A DNA stretch of 64,000 nucleotides, taken from contig JAPLJV010000063.1 in assembly GCA_026388415.1 (NCBI GenBank), forward strand, positions 1 through 64,000, read 5' to 3'. The translations under genes were made by a program, and so were the position numbers. This DNA comes from Deltaproteobacteria bacterium. Its GTDB lineage: Bacteria > Desulfobacterota > Syntrophia > Syntrophales > JACQWR01. Numbering within the stretch: position 1 is the first letter of the stretch; each line of letters begins with the position of its first letter. Below are positions 52,982-62,789 of the stretch, piece after piece. The notes beneath the pieces are model-generated. The model saw nothing but the letters and a program-made list of their open reading frames with translations. It ran no database searches and was not told the origin of the DNA.

Positions 52982-54283
52982 ATGAGTGCGTTACTCCTTG
53001 CCCGTATCCAATTCGCCTTTACGATAGGCTTTCATTTTCTTTTTCCTGCCATGACATTGGGTACCGCCCTGATCATCCTCATATCCGAAACCATGTATCT
53101 TGTCAAAAAAGATGAAATTTATAAAAAGGTAACTGATCTTCTCGCCAAACTGCTCGGGCTGATTTTTGTAGTAGGAGCGGCAACCGGCATCACTATGGAA
53201 TTTTCTTTTGGTACTAACTGGTCGGGATATTCAAGGGCGGTAGGAGATATCTTCGGGCCAATACTTGCAGCCGAAGGCGTGATCGCTTTTTTTCTAGAAT
53301 CAGTATTCATCGGTGTGCTAGTTTTTGGCAGAAACAAGGTATCCGCGAAAGTTTACTGGGTAGCGGCGCTTCTGGTATTTTTAGGTGGCCACCTTTCCGC
53401 TTTCTGGATAGTAGTCGCCAATTCATGGATGCAGACTCCCGCGGGCCACGCAATAAATGAAGCGGGCAAAATAGTCCTGACCAGTTTTACCGATGCTGTT
53501 TTTAATCCATCAACAATCATCAGGTTTTGTCATACGGTTGTGGCTTCGTGGATGACCTGCGCGATCATGATCGCGGGAATTGCCGGATACTATGTAAGAA
53601 AAGGATTGCATGGCCAGACGGCCAAAACAATGCTGAAAATTGGCATAATTCTTTTTGCCATCACACCGATATTGCAACTGGCAACAGGACATATTCATGC
53701 AGTGGAAGTCATCAACAGGCAGCCGGAAAAAGCGGCAGCTATGGAGGGTCATTTTGAGACTGCCAGAGGTGTACCTCTTTATATTGTGGGGTTTGTTGAT
53801 GAGCAAAACGAAAAAACATATGGAATTTACGTTCCCAAAGGTTTGAGCTTATTATACAACTTTGACTGGAACTCGGAAATAAAAGGATTGAAAGATTTCC
53901 CCAAAGAAGATTGGCCACCTGTTAATTTTGTGTTTCAAGCCTACCATATAATGGTGGGGATAGGCATGCTTGCCATTGCCTTGGGATTACTTGGCGTGTA
54001 TCTGCTTTGGACTAAAAAAATCTATGAGAATAAATTATATCTTTTCATGCTGCCCTTTCTGATACCGCTACCGCATATCGCTCATGAGACAGGATGGATC
54101 GCGGCGGAAGTAGGCCGGCAGCCGTGGATAATCTATAAACTGATGAAGACCGCTAAGGCCGCATCGGTTATCGTAACATCGGGTGAAATAGCTTTCAGCC
54201 TGATTATGTTTTTCCTGATTTATCTGCTCTTGGCGATAATATTTATCATGCTGTTTGTAAAAATTGTTAAAAAAGGTCCGTAA
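52982..54283 (+). CDS. cydA: Cytochrome bd oxidase subunit I
   Basis: 433 residues from ATG 52982 (TGGAGGTG upstream; twelve more codons in frame). Quinol oxidase subunit with about nine membrane helices. Haem b595 ligand His in FTIGFHFLFPA, haem b558 His in FCHTVVASWM, EGVIAFFLES, and the GWIAAEVGRQPW motif. Length is short compared with the E. coli type, so it belongs to a short Q-loop variant. Reduces O2 to water; protective in an anaerobe. Confidence 0.95.
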   Translation: MSALLLARIQFAFTIGFHFLFPAMTLGTALIILISETMYLVKKDEIYKKVTDLLAKLLGLIFVVGAATGITMEFSFGTNWSGYSRAVGDIFGPILAAEGVIAFFLESVFIGVLVFGRNKVSAKVYWVAALLVFLGGHLSAFWIVVANSWMQTPAGHAINEAGKIVLTSFTDAVFNPSTIIRFCHTVVASWMTCAIMIAGIAGYYVRKGLHGQTAKTMLKIGIILFAITPILQLATGHIHAVEVINRQPEKAAAMEGHFETARGVPLYIVGFVDEQNEKTYGIYVPKGLSLLYNFDWNSEIKGLKDFPKEDWPPVNFVFQAYHIMVGIGMLAIALGLLGVYLLWTKKIYENKLYLFMLPFLIPLPHIAHETGWIAAEVGRQPWIIYKLMKTAKAASVIVTSGEIAFSLIMFFLIYLLLAIIFIMLFVKIVKKGP

Positions 54284-54315
54284 GCGTAATAAATACCAAT
54301 ATGGGGGAATACTAA

Positions 54316-55326
54316 ATGGATACTATACAGAACTATCAAATGCTCTGGTTCGTTCTAGTTTTGATACTGTTTATCGGCTACTCCCTTTTAGATGGATTTG
54401 ATCTGGGCGTGGGAGCGCTCCTGCCTTTTCTCGGTAAGACCAAAGAGGAAACGGATATACTGATCAATTCTATCGGACCTGTCTGGGATGGCAATGAAGT
54501 CTGGCTGATCACCGGCGGTGGCGCGCTATTTGCGGCCTTCCCCCAAGCTTATGCCACGGCCTTTTCCGGCTTTTATCTGGCGATGATGCTTGTTTTATTC
54601 GCCCTGATTTTTCGGGCTGTCTCGATGGAATTTCGCGCAGGTGACGAGGGGCGAGCCTTGCTCTGGGAGAAAGCCTTTACTTTCGGCAGTGGCCTTGCCG
54701 CTCTTTTATTTGGCGTAGCGCTGGGGAATGTTGTTTATGGAGTGCCGCTGGATAATAAAATGGAATTTACCGGAAGCTTTTTCACCCTGTTAAGACCAGT
54801 TCCGCTATTCTTTGGCATCACCGGGCTTGCCGCTATTCTCCTGCAGGGAGCGTCTTACGCAGTGATGAGAACCGAAGGCGAATTGCAGAAGCGGTCTTTT
54901 CGCGCAGTTAGCATTTTGGTCTGGGTTAATCTCATCACCGCAATTGCTTATTTTGTGACCCTGGCCTTAACTTTTCAGTGGCTTACGTCAAATTGGTTAT
55001 TCTATGTGGCGATGCTCTTTACGTTGCTAGGGCTTGCGGGAATTTTCTTCTCTATCAAAAAAGAAAATGACTCCGCCCCGTTTTGGGAATCGTCATTTTC
55101 TTTTATCGGGCTGTGGCTTGCGGTTGCTATGGTTCATTTCCCCAATTTGATCAAAGCAAGCAACGATCAAAATTTAAGCATAACGATTTTTAACAGTTCC
55201 ACCGGTTTGCAAACACTAAAGGTCATGAGCGCTATTGCCCTAATCGGTATGCCGATTGTCATTGGTTATACCATCTTTGTTTACCGGATTTTTAAGGGGA
55301 AGGCTAAATTATCTGACCATTATTGA
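54316..55326 (+). CDS. cydB: Cytochrome bd oxidase subunit II
   Basis: 336 residues, about eight membrane helices. Signatures LDGFDLGVGALLPFL, GPVWDGNEVWLITGGGALFAAFP and FRAVSMEFR. It follows cydA by 32 nt with GGGGGAAT upstream. No CydX-like small gene or cydDC is seen. Confidence 0.95.
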   Translation: MDTIQNYQMLWFVLVLILFIGYSLLDGFDLGVGALLPFLGKTKEETDILINSIGPVWDGNEVWLITGGGALFAAFPQAYATAFSGFYLAMMLVLFALIFRAVSMEFRAGDEGRALLWEKAFTFGSGLAALLFGVALGNVVYGVPLDNKMEFTGSFFTLLRPVPLFFGITGLAAILLQGASYAVMRTEGELQKRSFRAVSILVWVNLITAIAYFVTLALTFQWLTSNWLFYVAMLFTLLGLAGIFFSIKKENDSAPFWESSFSFIGLWLAVAMVHFPNLIKASNDQNLSITIFNSSTGLQTLKVMSAIALIGMPIVIGYTIFVYRIFKGKAKLSDHY

Positions 55327-55368
55327 AAAGCTTTTCCAGAATAAAATAGCTGCCGAGGGAAATCCCAA

Positions 55369-55554
55369 ATGATTGTTGATCGTCTTGATAATTGGCGCTT
55401 ATATTTTAGCGATCCTGTTTGGGTAACCATCTTTGCTCACTTACGGGCATTAGATGAAAATACGCCCGCCATGGAAAAACAGATTAAAGGTGATGATATA
55501 ATTCTTAAAGTGTTTGGTTACGTGACCATCGTACCTACTGATCCTGAAATATGA
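55369..55554 (+). pseudogene. Truncated YhcH/YjgK/YiaL-family protein
   Basis: 61 residues (MIVDRLDNWRLYFSDP, ending GDDIILKVFGYVTIVPTDPE) match the N-terminal third of the YhcH family, which is about 150 residues and continues with an EAHRKYID-type motif. That motif is missing. Confidence 0.6.
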
Positions 55555-55598
55555 GCAATCGTGCGAAGCCACCCGCGCATGAAAACCGGTTTATCGTA

Positions 55599-55823
55599 TC
55601 AATCCCTCATCACCGCACGGAGCGCCTCAATCGCCGTTGCTATATCGGCGGCACTGATCTAGTAGTGGGTAACCATCCGGAAGTGGGAAGGCCCCGCATG
55701 ATGGAGCAGCACCCCCTGCTCCTTGAGGCGCGCCACGAATTCGTCATTCGTTAAGCGCTGATCAACGAGATCGAAGAAGAAGATGTTTGTCCGGATGTGG
55801 TCCATTTTGGTGGCCAATCCCAT
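55599..55823 (-). pseudogene. C-terminal remnant of a threonine aldolase
   Basis: On the - strand: MGLATKMDHIRTNIFFFDL, FVARLKEQGVLLHHAGP, then RMVTHY, TAG at 55659-55661, ISAADIATAIEALRAVM and stop. Matches the end of low-specificity L-threonine aldolases. It has an in-frame stop and lacks the catalytic part. Confidence 0.6.
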
Positions 55824-55933
55824 GATTCTTGGGTTGGAATTGGTTTTAAAAGCGAACAGCCTCGGTCGAGCGATCTTACTTATTTTACTGATATATTCAG
55901 GATTGCAGACACAGTGTCTGCCAAAAATACCCC

Positions 55934-55962
55934 TTGACAAGCAAAAACAGCCCACCTATGCT
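55934..55962 (+). promoter_or_regulatory. Promoter of the MetX-like hydrolase (copy B)
   Basis: TTGACA (55934-55939), 17 bp, TATGCT (55957-55962), then a leader with TCGAAAAGCAATGTCTTATC as in the cydA leader. Confidence 0.75.
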
Positions 55963-56017
55963 CCCCCCGTCGAAAAGCAATGTCTTATCAAACAAATATC
56001 AAAAAAGGAGGGGTTCT

Positions 56018-57073
56018 GTGAAAGCAGAAAGGCTACGTCATTTTTCCCTACTAACCGCACTTTTCGCGCTTCTGGTGTTTGTTTCTCCCCTCTTCGCACA
56101 GGAAATTACCGTTACCCCGCGGTACTTCCACATCAAAGATTTCAGATTCCAATCAGGTGAAGTGCTGCCTGATATGGTAGTTGAATATGCAACCATTGGA
56201 ACCAAGAAGGTGGACAACACCGGTACCATTATAAACGCTCTTGTCTGGTGCCATGGATGGAGTGGGAAGGCTGCTCAGATCAAGGAAGCGAAAGGAGTCG
56301 TCGGACCGGGTAAAATGTTCGACACCAACCAGTATTTTATCATCCTGCCCACAGCTATTGGGTCACCGGGATCCTCATCTCCTTCCACGTCGAAGCTCGG
56401 ACCGAAGTTTCCAAAATATACCGTAGGGGACATGGTCAAGGCCCAGTACATCCTTGTGACCGAACATTTGAAGATCAAACACCTTAAAGGGGTGGTGGGA
56501 CCCTCAATGGGGGGATTCCAGACGCTGGAGTGGGCCGTATCATACCCTGATTTCATGGATTTTGTCATACCCATCGCGACGAGTTATGAAAATAAGGGCC
56601 GAGTGCTCGGGATATTTACATTGATGAGCAACGCCATAAAAACGGACCCTGCTTATCAGGACGGCAACTACAAGGAACAACCCGTGACCGGCCTGAGAAA
56701 TGGGTTCATGGGGAATTTCCTCTGGTATTTTTCTGACATGTTCTATAAGGAGAAGTATCCCACAACGGAGGCCTTCCTCAAGACTCTGGATGGTGCCGGG
56801 CAGGCGGGCACCAGGTCGGACGCAAACGACGTTGTCTGGCGTAATGACAGCATGAGAACGTACGACACAAAAGATCGCATATCGAATATCAAGGCACGGG
56901 CTCTCGTTATCGGCATTAACCAGGATGAGCTTTTCCCGCCCCCCGACATAATTGCCCTTTCGAAGACAATAAATGGGGCGCAGATGTTTATGTACGATTC
57001 ACTATTCGGACACGTAGGGTGTGCCTATGATCTGATCAATGCGGACAAGCCGATCCGGGCTTTCATGAAATAA
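56018..57073 (+). CDS. Exported alpha/beta hydrolase of the MetX (homoserine acetyltransferase-like) family
   Basis: 351 residues from GTG 56018 (AAAAGGAGGGG upstream; no ATG as well placed). Signal peptide (to about residue 28, LFAQE). MetX-like fold: ALVWCHGWSGKA, GPGKMFDTNQYFIILP, nucleophile Ser in GPSMGGFQTLEW, catalytic Asp near INQDELFPP and His in FGHVGC. The signal peptide argues against a methionine-pathway role, so it is probably a periplasmic acyl-transferase or esterase. Its promoter and leader resemble cydA's. Confidence 0.83.
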   Translation: MKAERLRHFSLLTALFALLVFVSPLFAQEITVTPRYFHIKDFRFQSGEVLPDMVVEYATIGTKKVDNTGTIINALVWCHGWSGKAAQIKEAKGVVGPGKMFDTNQYFIILPTAIGSPGSSSPSTSKLGPKFPKYTVGDMVKAQYILVTEHLKIKHLKGVVGPSMGGFQTLEWAVSYPDFMDFVIPIATSYENKGRVLGIFTLMSNAIKTDPAYQDGNYKEQPVTGLRNGFMGNFLWYFSDMFYKEKYPTTEAFLKTLDGAGQAGTRSDANDVVWRNDSMRTYDTKDRISNIKARALVIGINQDELFPPPDIIALSKTINGAQMFMYDSLFGHVGCAYDLINADKPIRAFMK

Positions 57074-57567
57074 GAGTCGCTGGTAATCCAGAGGCGAGAT
57101 GCATTATGCGCCGAACAAGACTCTCAATCAAGCTTTCACAAAGGCTGCTTGCCCTTGCGGGTGGCGCGTCATCGTGCAAGTGGCTCAGCGCCTCATTGGG
57201 CAGGTGAGGGGTTTTGGGTGGCCATCGGAGAAAGTAAAAGCAATTACTTGAAACGGTAATCCTCAATTCAATTCCCAATCAAAAACCCTTGACTTGGAGG
57301 TGCGCGGCTCTATTGATATTTGACCACGATCGGCCCTATTGATAACCAATGGAACGGTGGAGGTTTTGACCGTCGGCGCAACTTACGGGATGAAAGGTGC
57401 TGATTTTGAAGCGTGACTATTTTGGCGGGTGGTGGTATCCTCCGTTTCCTGTATTCCACAAATCGTAAACCTCGATAAAAATGCAGGACTTCAAGAGGCA
57501 GCGTTGTGGTCTTTTTCAGAATGAAACGGGAGACAGTCTTGAACGAATGGGAAATGGAGGTGGCAAC
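57074..57567. other. Intergenic region before the two small membrane genes
   Basis: No gene recognised. CGGCTCTATTGATA and CGGCCCTATTGATA recur 28 bp apart near 57307 and 57335 after a TTGACT (57290-57295). Otherwise nothing clear. Confidence 0.35.
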
Positions 57568-58047
57568 ATGTGGAAGGAATTATCGTCAATGCCTCATGTA
57601 GTGTTCGGCTTGTTCGGGATTCTCGCCGCGATTTGGGTTATTGTGGAAGCCCTGAACAGCAGCGAGGCGAATCAGCACCGGTTGAAACTGGCCAGTATCG
57701 TAACGACACTGTTCATGTGGCTCTCCTATCTGATCGGGGGGTGGTGGTATGTCGTCTATTACGGCGCCGCCGTCAGCAACAGCGATAAAACGATCATCCT
57801 GGCCGGACCCTGGAAATGGTCCCATTCGTTTTTCATGGAGGCGAAGGAACACATTTTCTTCATGCTGATCCTCCTGAGCATCCTGCTTCCCATCGTCACT
57901 TTCGGCAACCAGGTTTTCAAGGACAGGAAAATCAGAAATCTGAGCATCGTGATCGCCTTGACGATCGTGGTTCTGGGGCTGGGCATGGAAGGCTTCGGCG
58001 CAATGATCAGCAAAGGGGTCAAAATGAGCCTGTTGGGAGGGAAATAA
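57568..58047 (+). CDS. Four-helix membrane protein of unknown function
   Basis: 159 residues from ATG 57568 (GGAGGTGG upstream; the frame extends 29 codons back). Four membrane segments (about 8-28, 42-66, 92-115, 124-145). Conserved-looking His in SMPHVVFG, WKWSHSFF and EAKEHIFF could bind haem; not proven. The next gene follows by one nt, so the two likely form a complex. Family not recognised. Confidence 0.6.
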   Translation: MWKELSSMPHVVFGLFGILAAIWVIVEALNSSEANQHRLKLASIVTTLFMWLSYLIGGWWYVVYYGAAVSNSDKTIILAGPWKWSHSFFMEAKEHIFFMLILLSILLPIVTFGNQVFKDRKIRNLSIVIALTIVVLGLGMEGFGAMISKGVKMSLLGGK

Positions 58048-58048
58048 C

Positions 58049-58381
58049 ATGAAAAAGCGATCGGAGAATCAAGCATTGGATAAGTTGTCCGTCGGTTTCG
58101 GGGTGTCGTTTCTCGTCGCAAGTATTTTTAACGCCCTGCTGATCATTACCAAAGAAACATACGCCCCGGTGAAGAACTGGATGAAGTCCCTTTTCGGCCA
58201 TCACTGGACAACCCACGGGATCTTTGTCATCGTCCTTTTTATCGTTCTGGGGTACATTTTATCCAAAGCCGATCTGGAGAAGAAGATTGACGCGGACAAA
58301 ACCTCCGGGATGGTCATTGTAGGAACCGTACTGGGAGGACTGATCATCGTAGGATTCTTCTTCAAGCATCTGTTTGAATAA
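58049..58381 (+). CDS. Three-helix membrane protein, partner of 57568
   Basis: 110 residues: helices at about 15-35, 55-72 and 85-105, with a loop FGHHWTTHG containing three His. GGGAGG upstream. Same operon as the preceding gene (1 nt). Not recognised. Confidence 0.6.
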   Translation: MKKRSENQALDKLSVGFGVSFLVASIFNALLIITKETYAPVKNWMKSLFGHHWTTHGIFVIVLFIVLGYILSKADLEKKIDADKTSGMVIVGTVLGGLIIVGFFFKHLFE

Positions 58382-58561
58382 GCTGTCCTTACGCGGAAAG
58401 GCTGTCAGGTTCTGGTGACGGACGGCTGTTTCTACGGCAACAAGGGCATATTCCGCGTCGCCCCGCGCCTGGAGTTGGAAAAGCTGCTCGTGCCCTTTAG
58501 GATGGAGGCCATATTCCAACACAAGGTGTGGTCAGCGATTCCGCCGGTTGGAAGATCTTGA
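58382..58561 (+). pseudogene. IS91-type transposase remnant
   Basis: Frame from 58382 to the TGA at 58559 reads VLVTDGCFYGNKGIFRVAPR, then LELEKLLVPFRMEAIFQHK, resembling the middle of IS91-like transposases. No catalytic domain ends, start or inverted repeats seen. Confidence 0.45.
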
Positions 58562-58830
58562 AACGTCAAAAGGAGGATTTAACAAAGTTCTTTCTGAAAG
58601 CAAGCATACGTTGATTTTAAGGAATCTCAACTCTTTCACTCCGAAATCATTAATGTTGTTTTCTCGATATTTATGATATCTCTAACGAGTAATTTGAGAC
58701 GCTGTGGTCATAATATTGATAGACGGTTGAAATATTGTAGCACATTCGGAAAACCAGGCGGCAAACGGAAAAACGTACATCAGCCGGTAGCATCGAAAGA
58801 ACCCGGTCTACTCGACTCAATGGGATTCTC
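58562..58830. other. Intergenic region before the lipoprotein gene
   Basis: AT-rich, no gene recognised. Confidence 0.35.
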
Positions 58831-59430
58831 ATGAAAAAAACTGTGCTTTTGTTATGCCTCATCACGTTGTTCCTTGCCGGATGTGGTGGCATCATAGACA
58901 TGCGGAAAATTTCGGTTGAGCCAAAAATCTCGACCGAGAATATGAAGAAAAGTTCCCTGAAAGCGGGGCTCCTCCTCGACGACAAGTTCACCGGCTACAA
59001 ATATGTCTTCGAGACGGGCAAACAGATCTTCCTGATGGCGAACGTAAAGGGAGAAATAGAGATCGGCAAGAATTTGTCTCAAGCCCTTTACGGAATTGTT
59101 TCCAGCAAATTCGGAAACGTTGCCATTGTTAATGATGTAAGGGAAATCCATAATGTCGACATTTATTTTGTTCCCCGTATTAAATCCTTCACGTATTCGC
59201 CTCCCTATACAGGGATGAGTTCTCATGCCGCGACCGTAGAGCTCGAAACGGAAATCTTCGACGGTAACGGGCGACTGGTGGGCAGTTTCAGCATTAAGCA
59301 GTTCGGGAGCAGAAACATGTTCAATCAGTTCGTAATGCAAACGAACTATGAGATGGCGCACGGCGCGGTGAACGAGGCTATAGACAACCTCCTGAATGAA
59401 TTTTCCCGGAAGCTTGATGAACTTTATTGA
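58831..59430 (+). CDS. Lipoprotein linked to the CHAT gene
   Basis: 199 residues with lipobox FLAGC (Cys18). Mixed alpha/beta body (LLLDDKFTGYKYVFETG, VDIYFVPRIKSFTYSPP, HAATVELETEIFDGNGR) like a small CsgG-related or LptE-like outer membrane lipoprotein, unassigned. The CHAT gene follows 18 nt later, so they are probably one operon. Confidence 0.7.
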   Translation: MKKTVLLLCLITLFLAGCGGIIDMRKISVEPKISTENMKKSSLKAGLLLDDKFTGYKYVFETGKQIFLMANVKGEIEIGKNLSQALYGIVSSKFGNVAIVNDVREIHNVDIYFVPRIKSFTYSPPYTGMSSHAATVELETEIFDGNGRLVGSFSIKQFGSRNMFNQFVMQTNYEMAHGAVNEAIDNLLNEFSRKLDELY

Positions 59431-59448
59431 TTCAGACAGGAGAACACT

Positions 59449-62079
59449 ATGCGGCTGAAACGATGGCTGCTGATTGTCCTGGTCCTCTGCACCAGTGGTT
59501 GCGGACTTAGTCAAGGATTAACCCGATCCGAGGGCCTTGCCAACTACCACCCCCTATTCATGATCGCCACCAAGAGCAAGGGCGATATCCTCACTCAGGA
59601 AGGACTGGAATACCTTCGCGAAGGTTCCTTCAACAAGTTTCTGTCCTCCATGGGCGAGGCCCTGACGTTTTACTCCGGCAATGGGGGAAAGACCGCCGAT
59701 ATTTGCCGCTATCTGGGCAAGGCCTATCTCGATCGCAACGAGTACGACAAGGCGCTGTCCTATTTCAACCAATCGTTATCCGCCGCTAAAAGCAGCCGAT
59801 ACCAGGAGGGGATCTTCCTGGCGACGGTCGGACTGGCCGATTGCTACAAGAAAATCGGGGATGCCGATAAAGCCATGGAAATTCTGTCGGCAGCCCCGCC
59901 GGACAATCGTGAGTCCGCAAAGGGCGCAAATCCCCTCATTGCCCTGAGCATGGGTGAGACCCTCGCCCAACAGGGCCGTTTATCCCAGGCACTGGACATC
60001 TTCACCAGATCCCTTTCCAACATCGACAGTTACAAGGACGACAAACTGAAGCAGTCGGTTTACTCCTCCCTGGGCACGACCCTTTTCGGCCTCGGCCGTT
60101 ATCAGGAGGCGATCACCCATTACCAGCGTGCCCTTGAACTTGCCCGGAAAAGTTACAACACACCGGATATCGTGGACATACTCAACAACATCGGTTTTTG
60201 TCTGGTGTCTTTGAAAAGATACGGCGAGGCCGCCATGGCTTTTAATGAAGGGTTGGGGCTCCTGACCGTCATGGACCTGCAATATCCCGAAAAACAGATG
60301 TACGCTAATTACGGTCTGGGGCTTTTGAATGAAGAGCAACACCGTAATGCCCAGGCGCTACTATATTACAATACCGCCATCAAGTTTATTGAAGAGTTGA
60401 GAGGCAGCCTGAGTTCGACGGAGTTCCGGTCCTTGTTCCTATCCAATAAAATAGCCGCCTATGAACATGCCATTGACATTCTGCTCATGTCAGCAGGTCG
60501 GACGGCGGATGACATCCGCCTGGATCCGCGATTTACCAAAGCGGGCCTCACACCCGCGGAAGTGGCCTTCTTCTACGCCGAAAGCACCAAGGCCCGATCT
60601 TTTCTCGAACTGCTCTCCAAAGCCAGAATGGGTGCCCTCGCCGACCGGATCCCTCGCGAGCTGGCCGAACAGGAACGGCGATTGCTCAACACTATTGACT
60701 CGCTCCAGACCTCCGGAAGCGGTCAGTCGGAAGCGCAGCGAGAGATCCTGAAAAAATCAAAACGTGAACTCGATGAGTTGATCGCCAAGTTACGGAAAGA
60801 GCATCCGGATTATGCCTCCATCCGCTATCCGGAGCCGGTTATGGCAGGGAATATTCCGCTGCGTGCCAATGAGGTGCTCCTCGCCTACAAGGTCAATCCC
60901 AAGAATACATATCTTTGGATCATGGAAAAAGGCAAAAAACCGTCGGCCGTCAAAATCGCCGTGAGCCGGGAGGAACTTACCCGGAAAGTCAGGGAATTCC
61001 GGAGCGGACTTGAAAATCTGGACCAACTGGAGGTCTACGACCCCGAGAAAGGGCAGGCTCTGGGCAGGCTCTTGCTGGAAGAGGCTCTCAGCCGGATAGA
61101 CTCGGACAAAAATATCATCATCACCCCCGACGGCGTTCTGAACATGGTTCCCTTCGAGGCATTAACGGTTGGTAAAACAAAAAATGCGATTCAATACCTG
61201 GGAGAAAAATACAAAATCAGCTATTATCCCTCCGCCTCGGTCATGGCAACCATGCGGCAGTTCAAGGAAAGTCCCAAATTATCCAAGCCACTGTTTGCGC
61301 TCGGCGATCCGGTCTATGAGGATTCCGATGTGCGTTACAGCCGGAGAAAGTCCGATAACATCGTCGTGGCCGCCGCCGATCAGACGCCCGCTCTCAATTT
61401 GCGCAGTGCCCTGGTCCGCAGTGGTTTCTCTTTGCCACGGCTGCCCGAAACCCGCGACGAGGTCCTGGAAATCGGCGCGCTCTTCGGATACAGGGCCGAT
61501 GACCCGAACATCAAGCTCGATATGGACGCCTCCAAGAGCGAACTTCTGAAATCCGATCTCGGCCGTTACCGGTTTATCCATTTTGCCACCCACGGTCTTT
61601 TGAGCGGCGACATTCCTTACATCCTTGAACCGGCGCTGGTTCTAAGCCAACCAGGAAACCGCAACCCCGAGGACGGCTTCCTCAAGATGAGCGAGATACT
61701 GGAACTAAAGCTTAACGCCGACGCCGTTGTCCTGTCGGCTTGCAAAACAGCCCTGGGAAAAGAGATCGCCGGAGAAGGTATCGTGGGCTTAAGCCGCGCC
61801 TTCATGCTCGCAGGGTCCAAATCGGTTATTGTGAGTCTTTGGAGCGTGGAATCAAATTCGACTGCCGCCCTGATGAAGAGTTTCTACTCGAATCTCAAGC
61901 CCGGAAGGTCCAAGGAAGAGGCGCTTAGGCTGGCCAAGCAGGAAATGAAAAACCAGAATCTGACCCCCTCTGATCTCAGCCGCGGCGTCACGATCGCCGG
62001 ACGGGACAAGAAGATTCAAACCGGGACCTCCCATCCATTCTTCTGGGCGCCTTTCATCCTGATTGGTGAATGGGAGTAA
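59449..62079 (+). CDS. TPR-CHAT lipoprotein
   Basis: 876 residues. Lipobox TSGC (Cys18) after a short signal, so anchored in an envelope membrane. N-terminal TPR array (about 40-320; LGKAYLDRNEYDKALSYFNQ and repeats), a helical linker, and a C-terminal CHAT protease domain (about 560-876) with catalytic His715 in FATHGLL and Cys765 in LSACKTALG, both present. CHAT proteins are caspase-like peptidases; the TPR part usually recruits target or activator. Extracytoplasmic location is unusual for the family. AGGAGAA upstream. Confidence 0.88.
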   Translation: MRLKRWLLIVLVLCTSGCGLSQGLTRSEGLANYHPLFMIATKSKGDILTQEGLEYLREGSFNKFLSSMGEALTFYSGNGGKTADICRYLGKAYLDRNEYDKALSYFNQSLSAAKSSRYQEGIFLATVGLADCYKKIGDADKAMEILSAAPPDNRESAKGANPLIALSMGETLAQQGRLSQALDIFTRSLSNIDSYKDDKLKQSVYSSLGTTLFGLGRYQEAITHYQRALELARKSYNTPDIVDILNNIGFCLVSLKRYGEAAMAFNEGLGLLTVMDLQYPEKQMYANYGLGLLNEEQHRNAQALLYYNTAIKFIEELRGSLSSTEFRSLFLSNKIAAYEHAIDILLMSAGRTADDIRLDPRFTKAGLTPAEVAFFYAESTKARSFLELLSKARMGALADRIPRELAEQERRLLNTIDSLQTSGSGQSEAQREILKKSKRELDELIAKLRKEHPDYASIRYPEPVMAGNIPLRANEVLLAYKVNPKNTYLWIMEKGKKPSAVKIAVSREELTRKVREFRSGLENLDQLEVYDPEKGQALGRLLLEEALSRIDSDKNIIITPDGVLNMVPFEALTVGKTKNAIQYLGEKYKISYYPSASVMATMRQFKESPKLSKPLFALGDPVYEDSDVRYSRRKSDNIVVAAADQTPALNLRSALVRSGFSLPRLPETRDEVLEIGALFGYRADDPNIKLDMDASKSELLKSDLGRYRFIHFATHGLLSGDIPYILEPALVLSQPGNRNPEDGFLKMSEILELKLNADAVVLSACKTALGKEIAGEGIVGLSRAFMLAGSKSVIVSLWSVESNSTAALMKSFYSNLKPGRSKEEALRLAKQEMKNQNLTPSDLSRGVTIAGRDKKIQTGTSHPFFWAPFILIGEWE

Positions 62080-62789
62080 TAATATCCGGATTCCGTTTTA
62101 TTCAATCTTTTTTCAATCACACTGCAATGGCCATTGATTCTGCTTTTGCGCATTCAAGGAATCATAACGTGTGGCAAATTTCCGGGCTGCCTGTGTAAAA
62201 TATTTGGATTTTAAAAAATAGAGCAAGACAAAATGCTATTCTGGAATTCCGATATTTTATCGGAAAACTTAGTAGAGAACGAATTTTACCTCTTCGGACA
62301 GAAGGTTTTGAATTGCCTTGTGATATTGACTACCTTACGCTCGGAATTCATCCCAGAGTCCCTCTCAATCGGTGGTTTTGTTTCACCTTTGCCGTCGCCT
62401 TCTGCTCCCCAGGCAGTACGGTTGCTGGCAGCCTTTTCTGCAAGTGACGTCATCTCTGTCGCTCCTGCCATCAAAAACGCGTGGTGGAATTCGGGAAGTG
62501 ACTATCACACCTTTTCATTGTTAATATATACTTTAACCGACTTGGTTCTGTTTGTTTGTGTTGTCGTTCTGTGCCAAATCAGGTTCCACCTCGATAGCGA
62601 ATTGCTGATTATCACGTGAAAAGTGGTAGATAAACATCGGAGCTATAAACGCGTCAACATGCATTAAAACAACAGGACCAGATCAATAATCCGGCCCTGC
62701 TGATTTGAGAGGTACCAAAATATGACAACATTTTTGCGATGGTCTGCTGTATCACTCATGCCGTAGAGTTATCGAGTCCTGTTCAAAAC
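62080..62789. other. 710-bp region with no recognised gene
   Basis: Between the CHAT gene and the convergent OmpA-like gene. Possible ORFs on both strands (62233-62619 +, 62286-62474 -) show no family and unlikely composition. No terminator, repeat or RNA identified. Confidence 0.4.

Noticed and set aside
62233-62619. 128-codon + strand ORF in the gap after the CHAT gene
   Set aside because: No ribosome site, odd hydrophobic mix, and no family; left as non-coding.
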